Part shown: positions 6,802-10,187 of the stretch, in pieces
How the letters are laid out: every line of letters begins with the position of its first letter
Numbering within the stretch: the first letter of the stretch is position 1
Assembly (NCBI GenBank): GCA_944391635.1
Contig: CALXUL010000110.1
Location: forward strand, 1-10,187
Direction of reading: 5' to 3'
DNA length: 10,187 nt
Source of the DNA: an uncultured Clostridia bacterium
GTDB taxonomy: Bacteria; Bacillota; Clostridia; UBA1381
The notes under the pieces: generated by a model
Databases searched by the model: none
Seen by the model: only the letters and a program-made list of their open reading frames with translations
What the model was told of the DNA's origin: nothing
Translations under genes and position numbers: made by a program

Positions 6802-6819
6802 TTGTTAAAAAACTAACAA
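6802..6819. promoter_or_regulatory. Putative Rex (NADH/NAD+ redox sensor) operator of the mmd operon
   Basis: TTGTTAA-AAAA-CTAACAA agrees at 13 of 14 fixed positions with TTGTTAA-N4-TTAACAA, the known Rex-binding consensus in Clostridia; only the C at 6813 differs from T. It lies 4 bases upstream of the -35 of the mmdA promoter. Rex represses fermentation and redox genes when NADH is low. Regulation of this operon is an inference from the site alone; no rex gene is in the window. Confidence 0.6.
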
Positions 6820-6823
6820 AATG

Positions 6824-6852
6824 TTGAAAAAAAAAGAGTATTAGGTTATAAT
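6824..6852 (+). promoter_or_regulatory. Sigma-A promoter of the mmd operon
   Basis: TTGAAA (6824-6829, 5 of 6 consensus bases) and TATAAT (6847-6852, perfect) have a 17-base spacer. The 5' leader would be about 45 bases. A second TATAAT at 6791-6796 lacks a well-spaced -35 (TTGTAC at 6764 is 21 bases away) but would place the Rex-like site at its start point. Confidence 0.8.
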
Positions 6853-6905
6853 GTAAGATGAGGAAAAATTGAAAAATTTTAATCTGTATAAACGGAGGTA
6901 ATAAT

Positions 6906-8456
6906 ATGGGTACAGTTGACAAATTGACCGATTTGCAGCAGCGCAGAGCCTCAATTGAAAATGGAGGCGGCGAGGCAAAAATCAAAAAGCAGCATGAAAG
7001 CGGCAAAAAAACTGCCCGCGAAAGAATAGCAGCACTTCTTGATGACGGAAGTTTTGTCGAGGTTGATGCGTTTGTTGAGCATAGGTGTCATGAATTTAAT
7101 ATGCCGAATACAAAGGCGCCCGGCGAAGGTGTTGTTACGGGTTATGGTACGATAGACGGAAGGCTGGTATTTGTATATGCACAGGACTTTACAGTTATCG
7201 GCGGCTCACTTGGCGAGATGCATGCTAAAAAGATTTGCAAGGTAATGGATATGGCAGTTAAGATGGGTGCGCCCATTATCGGAATGAATGATTCCGGCGG
7301 CGCGCGCATACAAGAGGGTATTGCAGCATTATCAGGTTTTGGCGATATTTTCTATCGTAATACTCTTGCATCGGGTGTAATTCCGCAGATTTCGGTTATT
7401 ATGGGACCATGTGCAGGCGGTGCTGTGTATTCTCCGGCAATTACCGATTTTGTATTTATGGTTGAAAAGACAAGTCAGATGTTTATAACCGGACCGGCAG
7501 TTATTAAGTCGGTAACCGGCGAGGATGTAACAGCTGAAGAACTCGGCGGCGCAGTATCACAGGCATCTTTGAGCGGCGTTGCACACTTTACTTCAAAAAA
7601 CGAGGATGAATGTATCGAACAGATACGCAGGCTTATTTCTTATCTTCCGGCAAATAACCTTGAGGATGCGCCGGCTGAAATGCCTGCTGACGATATAAAT
7701 CGTCTTAGCGAAAAGCTTACAACAATTGTGCCTGATGACGCAGGCAAAGCTTATAATATGAAAGAAGTTATCGCTGAGATCGTCGATACAGGAAGCTTTA
7801 TGGAAGTACAGGAACAGTTTGCAAAGAATATTATTGTTGGTTTTGCAAGAATGAACGGTGCAACAGTAGGTATTGTTGCAAATCAGCCGAGCGTTATGGC
7901 AGGGTCTTTGGATGTAAATTCGTCAGATAAAGCAGCAAGGTTTGTACGTTTCTGTGACAGCTTTAATATCCCGTTGGTAACATTAACGGACGTACCCGGA
8001 TACCTGCCGGGTGTTGCCCAGGAACACGGCGGAATTATAAGACATGGCGCAAAGCTTCTTTATGCATACTCAGAGGCAACCGTGCCAAAGATAAACGTTA
8101 TAGTAAGAAAAGCATACGGTGGAGCTTACATAGCAATGAGTTCAAAGCATCTTGGTGCAGATGCTGTATTTGCATGGCCGACTGCAGAAATTGCAGTTAT
8201 GGGACCTGAGGGCGCGGCAAATATTATCTTTAAGAAAGATATTGCAGAAAGCAGCGACCCGATTTCAACGCGCAGTGAAAAGATTAGTGAGTACAGAAAT
8301 AAATTTGCAAATCCTTATGAGGCTGCAAAATACGGGTTTATAGATGATGTAATAGAGCCGGATTCAACAAGACCGAGAATCATTGCGGCACTTGAGATGC
8401 TGGCTTCAAAGAGGGAAACAAGACCGCCTAAAAAGCACGGTAATATCCCTGTGTGA
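6906..8456 (+). CDS. mmdA: Methylmalonyl-CoA decarboxylase alpha subunit (biotin carboxyltransferase)
   Basis: This cytoplasmic carboxyltransferase moves the carboxyl group of an acyl-CoA, most likely (S)-methylmalonyl-CoA, to biotin on the carrier subunit, releasing propionyl-CoA. The 516-residue length is typical of MmdA and propionyl-CoA carboxylase beta subunits. Two crotonase-like halves are visible. The N-terminal half has GGSLGE (99-104), DSGGARIQEG (129-138) and the oxyanion loop GPCAGGAVY (167-175). The C-terminal half has DVPGYLPG (362-369), a second oxyanion glycine pair in GGAYIAM (405-411), and MGPEGAAN (432-439). The ATG at 6906 has GGAGG 7 bases upstream. Downstream genes for a gamma subunit, carrier and membrane beta subunit point to the sodium-pumping decarboxylase rather than an ATP-dependent carboxylase, since no biotin carboxylase gene is present. 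Oxaloacetate decarboxylase is excluded by the different carboxyltransferase fold. Glutaconyl-CoA decarboxylase is less likely, because its alpha subunit is longer (about 590 residues). Confidence 0.92.
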   Translation: MGTVDKLTDLQQRRASIENGGGEAKIKKQHESGKKTARERIAALLDDGSFVEVDAFVEHRCHEFNMPNTKAPGEGVVTGYGTIDGRLVFVYAQDFTVIGGSLGEMHAKKICKVMDMAVKMGAPIIGMNDSGGARIQEGIAALSGFGDIFYRNTLASGVIPQISVIMGPCAGGAVYSPAITDFVFMVEKTSQMFITGPAVIKSVTGEDVTAEELGGAVSQASLSGVAHFTSKNEDECIEQIRRLISYLPANNLEDAPAEMPADDINRLSEKLTTIVPDDAGKAYNMKEVIAEIVDTGSFMEVQEQFAKNIIVGFARMNGATVGIVANQPSVMAGSLDVNSSDKAARFVRFCDSFNIPLVTLTDVPGYLPGVAQEHGGIIRHGAKLLYAYSEATVPKINVIVRKAYGGAYIAMSSKHLGADAVFAWPTAEIAVMGPEGAANIIFKKDIAESSDPISTRSEKISEYRNKFANPYEAAKYGFIDDVIEPDSTRPRIIAALEMLASKRETRPPKKHGNIPV

Positions 8457-8473
8457 TGGGAGGTTGTTGATTT

Positions 8474-8833
8474 ATGAATACACTACAAAGCGCACTGCTT
8501 GAAGGCGTACAGGTTACAGTTGTCGGAATGGCTATTGTGTTTGGGGTACTGATTATACTGATGCTCGTTCTTATGGCAATGAAAAAGGTATTTTATAAAG
8601 AACCCGCGCAGCAGCAGGTAAAAGAGGAAATTGTGGTAAAAGAAGAACCTGTAACAACGTCTGTAAGTCAGCCTGACGAAACCGAGCTTATAGCGGTTTT
8701 AGCAGCAGCTGTTGCAGCAAGCAGCGGATTATCTACATACAATCTTAAAATTAAATCATACCGTCGTATTGGAAGTAGTTCCCCTTCATGGCATAGAGCG
8801 GGGATCAATGAAACGATAAACAGCAGATACTAA
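8474..8833 (+). CDS. OadG-family gamma/delta subunit of the sodium-pump decarboxylase
   Basis: This small membrane-anchored subunit holds the carboxyltransferase and the beta subunit together. The 119-residue product has one N-terminal membrane helix (about 12-36), then KK and a charged Gln/Lys/Glu linker (38-70). A conserved C-terminal segment follows: ELIAVLAAAVAASSG (71-85), then KIKSYRRI (92-99) and W106-H-R-A-G (106-110). Helix, linker and Trp/Ala-Gly end are the usual order in OadG and MmdD-type subunits. The best functional counterpart is MmdD (delta) of Veillonella, but low sequence conservation makes the name unsafe, so no symbol is given. The ribosome binding site GGGAGG (8458-8463) lies 10 bases before the ATG and 2 bases after the mmdA stop, so the two genes are tightly linked. 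Confidence 0.85.
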   Translation: MNTLQSALLEGVQVTVVGMAIVFGVLIILMLVLMAMKKVFYKEPAQQQVKEEIVVKEEPVTTSVSQPDETELIAVLAAAVAASSGLSTYNLKIKSYRRIGSSSPSWHRAGINETINSRY

Positions 8834-8869
8834 ATGTTTTAGTGCTTTAGCACGGAAAGGATTATAATT

Positions 8870-9259
8870 ATGAGAAAGTTTAATATTACTGTAAATGGTA
8901 CTACATATGAAGTAGATGTTGAGGAAGTAGGCGGCGTATCGGCTCCGGCTGCCCCGGTAGCCCCGGCAGCAGCACCAGTAGCTCCGGCAGCGCCTGCTGC
9001 AGCTCCCGCTCCGGCACCGAAAAAGACCAGTGCACCGGTTGCTGGTAAGGCAAATGTTACAGCTCCGATGCCGGGTACTATTGTATCAGTTAAGGTTAAT
9101 GTCGGCGACACAATTAAAAATGGTGACCTGGTAGCTGTTTTAGAGGCAATGAAGATGGAAAATGAGATATTCTCCGGTGTTGATGGCAAAGTACTGAGCG
9201 TTTGTGTTGGTGCTGGTGACGCTGTAAACAGCGGCGATGTAATTATTTCAATAGGTTAA
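8870..9259 (+). CDS. mmdC: Biotin carboxyl carrier subunit of the decarboxylase
   Basis: This protein carries biotin, which shuttles CO2 from the carboxyltransferase to the membrane beta subunit. The 129 residues split into three parts. An N-terminal strand segment (1-20, MRKFNITVNG onward) is typical of decarboxylase-linked carriers. A very flexible Ala/Pro linker spans about 25-50. The C-terminal biotinyl domain (about 60-129) has the biotin attachment motif EAMKM at 92-96; K95 is the lysine modified by biotin ligase, flanked by the conserved Met residues. APMPG (65-69) opens the domain as usual. The GC-rich alanine/proline codons of the linker make it locally unlike its neighbours, which follows from amino-acid content and is no sign of transfer. 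The ATG at 8870 has GGAAAGGA about 8 bases upstream. A short GTGC-TTTA-GCAC hairpin (8842-8853) lies in the 36-base gap before it. The stop codon lies in a hairpin shared with the next gene's ribosome binding site. Confidence 0.94.
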   Translation: MRKFNITVNGTTYEVDVEEVGGVSAPAAPVAPAAAPVAPAAPAAAPAPAPKKTSAPVAGKANVTAPMPGTIVSVKVNVGDTIKNGDLVAVLEAMKMENEIFSGVDGKVLSVCVGAGDAVNSGDVIISIG

Positions 9260-9292
9260 TCACCCCGGACTTATCAAGAAAGTGGTGATTAA
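9256..9292 (+). promoter_or_regulatory. Hairpin joining the mmdC stop to the mmdB ribosome binding site
   Basis: TTAATCACC (9256-9264) and GGTGATTAA (9284-9292) are perfect 9-bp inverted arms. Inside, ACTT (9269-9272) pairs with AAGT (9280-9283) around a 7-base loop, leaving CCGG (9265-9268) bulged on the left. The left arm contains the mmdC TAA stop (9257-9259). The right arm contains GGTGAT (9284-9289), complementary to AUCACC in the 16S rRNA tail and 6 bases before the mmdB ATG, and so the likely ribosome binding site. No T-tract follows, so it is not a terminator. Translational coupling is the natural reading, but it is inferred. Confidence 0.6.
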
Positions 9293-9295
9293 GAG

Positions 9296-10187
9296 ATGTT
9301 TCAAAGTTTTTTGGATTTTTTAGGCAGTACAGGTGTAGCAGCATTAATTACATCTGCACAGGATGCGCTCAATTCGGGAGGTAATCTGCTGCAGGTTATT
9401 GGTACTCCGCTTATGATAGTTGTGGCTTGTATATTATTGTACCTTGCTATAATTAAACAGTTTGAACCGCTGTTGCTTCTTCCGATAGCTTTTGGTATGC
9501 TTCTTACCAATATGCCTATGTTTAAGGATTCTGCATCAATTATGATGCATACCGAATTTTTTACCGATCCTCAGTATATGATAGACGGTAAATATGTTGA
9601 TGTGGCATATGTGTGTGCTCATGGAGGTCTTTTGGATTTGTTATATTTGGGCGTAAAGCTTGGTATTTATCCGCCGCTGATATTCCTTGGTATTGGCGCA
9701 ATGACCGATTTTGGTCCCTTGATTGCAAATCCTAAGAGTATTCTTTTGGGTGCGGCAGCACAGTTTGGTGTATTTTTCACTTTCCTTGGCGCGTTAGTTT
9801 TGGGTGCTGTGGTGCCGAGTATTAATTTCGGCGTTGAAGAGGCGGCGTCAATAGGTATTATCGGGGGCGCTGATGGTCCGACAGCAATTTTTGTTACAAA
9901 AACGCTTGCGCCAAAACTTTTGCCTGCAATCGCAATTGCAGCATATTCATATATGGCGCTTATCCCGGTTATACAGCCGCCTATTATGAAATTGATGACT
10001 TCAAAGAAGAACCGTATGATTGTTATGGAACAGCTGCGTACGGTTAGCAAAACAGAAAAGATAGTATTCCCGATTGCAGTTACAATAGTTGTTGCATTGA
10101 TAGTTCCCGACGCTGTGTCACTTGTCGGTATGCTTATGCTTGGAAACTTGTTTAAGGAAACCGGTGTGGTTGAAAGACTTTCAAAGA
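9296..10187 (+). CDS. mmdB: Membrane beta subunit of the Na+-pumping decarboxylase (partial, 3' end outside window)
   Basis: This integral membrane protein decarboxylates carboxybiotin and couples it to Na+ export. The window shows 297 residues; the family is usually about 370-430 long, so the last part (roughly 60-90 residues or more) lies beyond the edge. Several hydrophobic segments are visible (about 33-53, 58-72, 120-137, 149-176, 208-228 and 257-282). The family's signature regions are present: GAMTDFGPLIANP (134-146), whose Asp (D138) corresponds to the essential membrane Asp of OadB; GGADGPTAI (190-198); and GNLFKE (283-288), whose Asn (N284) corresponds to another coupling residue known in OadB. 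The start ATG at 9296 is supported by GGTGAT 6 bases upstream and by the first residues MFQSFLDFLGSTG. It follows mmdC after 36 bases, inside the same operon. OadB, GcdB and MmdB cannot be told apart by this protein alone; the name comes from mmdA. Confidence 0.93.
   Translation, partial: MFQSFLDFLGSTGVAALITSAQDALNSGGNLLQVIGTPLMIVVACILLYLAIIKQFEPLLLLPIAFGMLLTNMPMFKDSASIMMHTEFFTDPQYMIDGKYVDVAYVCAHGGLLDLLYLGVKLGIYPPLIFLGIGAMTDFGPLIANPKSILLGAAAQFGVFFTFLGALVLGAVVPSINFGVEEAASIGIIGGADGPTAIFVTKTLAPKLLPAIAIAAYSYMALIPVIQPPIMKLMTSKKNRMIVMEQLRTVSKTEKIVFPIAVTIVVALIVPDAVSLVGMLMLGNLFKETGVVERLSK

Noticed and set aside
8842..8853. GTGC-TTTA-GCAC hairpin as a terminator between the gamma subunit and mmdC
   Set aside because: It has only 4 bp and no T-tract follows; the operon clearly continues.
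8863..8868. TATAAT directly before mmdC as an internal promoter
   Set aside because: It abuts the ATG at 8870, leaving no room for a leader, and no -35 is spaced correctly. It overlaps the region between the ribosome binding site and the start.
9667..10050. 127-codon minus-strand open frame over mmdB
   Set aside because: It is the antisense shadow of the strongly conserved mmdB gene, with no ribosome binding site or motif.

Overview
The window looks like chromosomal DNA from a low-to-moderate-GC, anaerobic member of the Firmicutes (Bacillota), most likely a clostridial, gut-type bacterium. The reasons are the classic Gram-positive ctsR-mcsA-mcsB-clpC heat-shock operon with a CtsR operator, strong AGGAGG-type ribosome binding sites, consensus sigma-A promoters, and a biotin- and sodium-dependent acyl-CoA decarboxylase cluster typical of anaerobes. 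The species cannot be read from the sequence.

Layout. (1) Bases 2-223 are the 3' end of a relatively GC-rich serine-recombinase-like gene, followed by an intrinsic terminator; this is probably the edge of a mobile element. (2) Bases 299-481, minus strand, encode a 60-residue double zinc-ribbon protein. About 300 non-coding bases follow, holding a near-identical 20-base direct repeat and a probable terminator. (3) Bases 796-2142, minus strand, encode an RlmD/RlmCD-type 23S rRNA uracil-5-methyltransferase with its iron-sulfur cysteines and catalytic residues intact. (4) A divergent promoter region (2143-2325) drives rlmD to the left and the stress operon to the right. (5) Bases 2326-6632 carry ctsR, mcsA, mcsB and clpC, ended by a 15-bp perfect-stem terminator. 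(6) Bases 6906-10187 carry mmdA, an oadG-like gamma subunit, a biotin carrier and the membrane beta subunit. This is a putative Na+-translocating methylmalonyl-CoA decarboxylase, cut by the window end.

How the genes work together. CtsR should repress its own operon through the GTCAAA repeats just downstream of the promoter. McsA and McsB form the protein arginine kinase system that marks proteins, and ClpC (with ClpP, not in the window) unfolds and delivers them for degradation. In the second operon, MmdA moves the carboxyl group of methylmalonyl-CoA to biotin on the carrier. The membrane beta subunit, with the gamma subunit, then releases CO2 while exporting Na+. This is the energy-conserving last part of succinate-to-propionate fermentation.

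The least expected signals are non-coding. An 18-base site matches 13 of the 14 fixed positions of the clostridial Rex (NADH/NAD+ sensor) operator and lies directly upstream of the mmdA promoter. A hairpin pairs the stop-codon region of the biotin carrier gene with the ribosome binding site of the beta-subunit gene, which suggests translational coupling. I found no wholly new protein system; most of the coding content belongs to well-known families.
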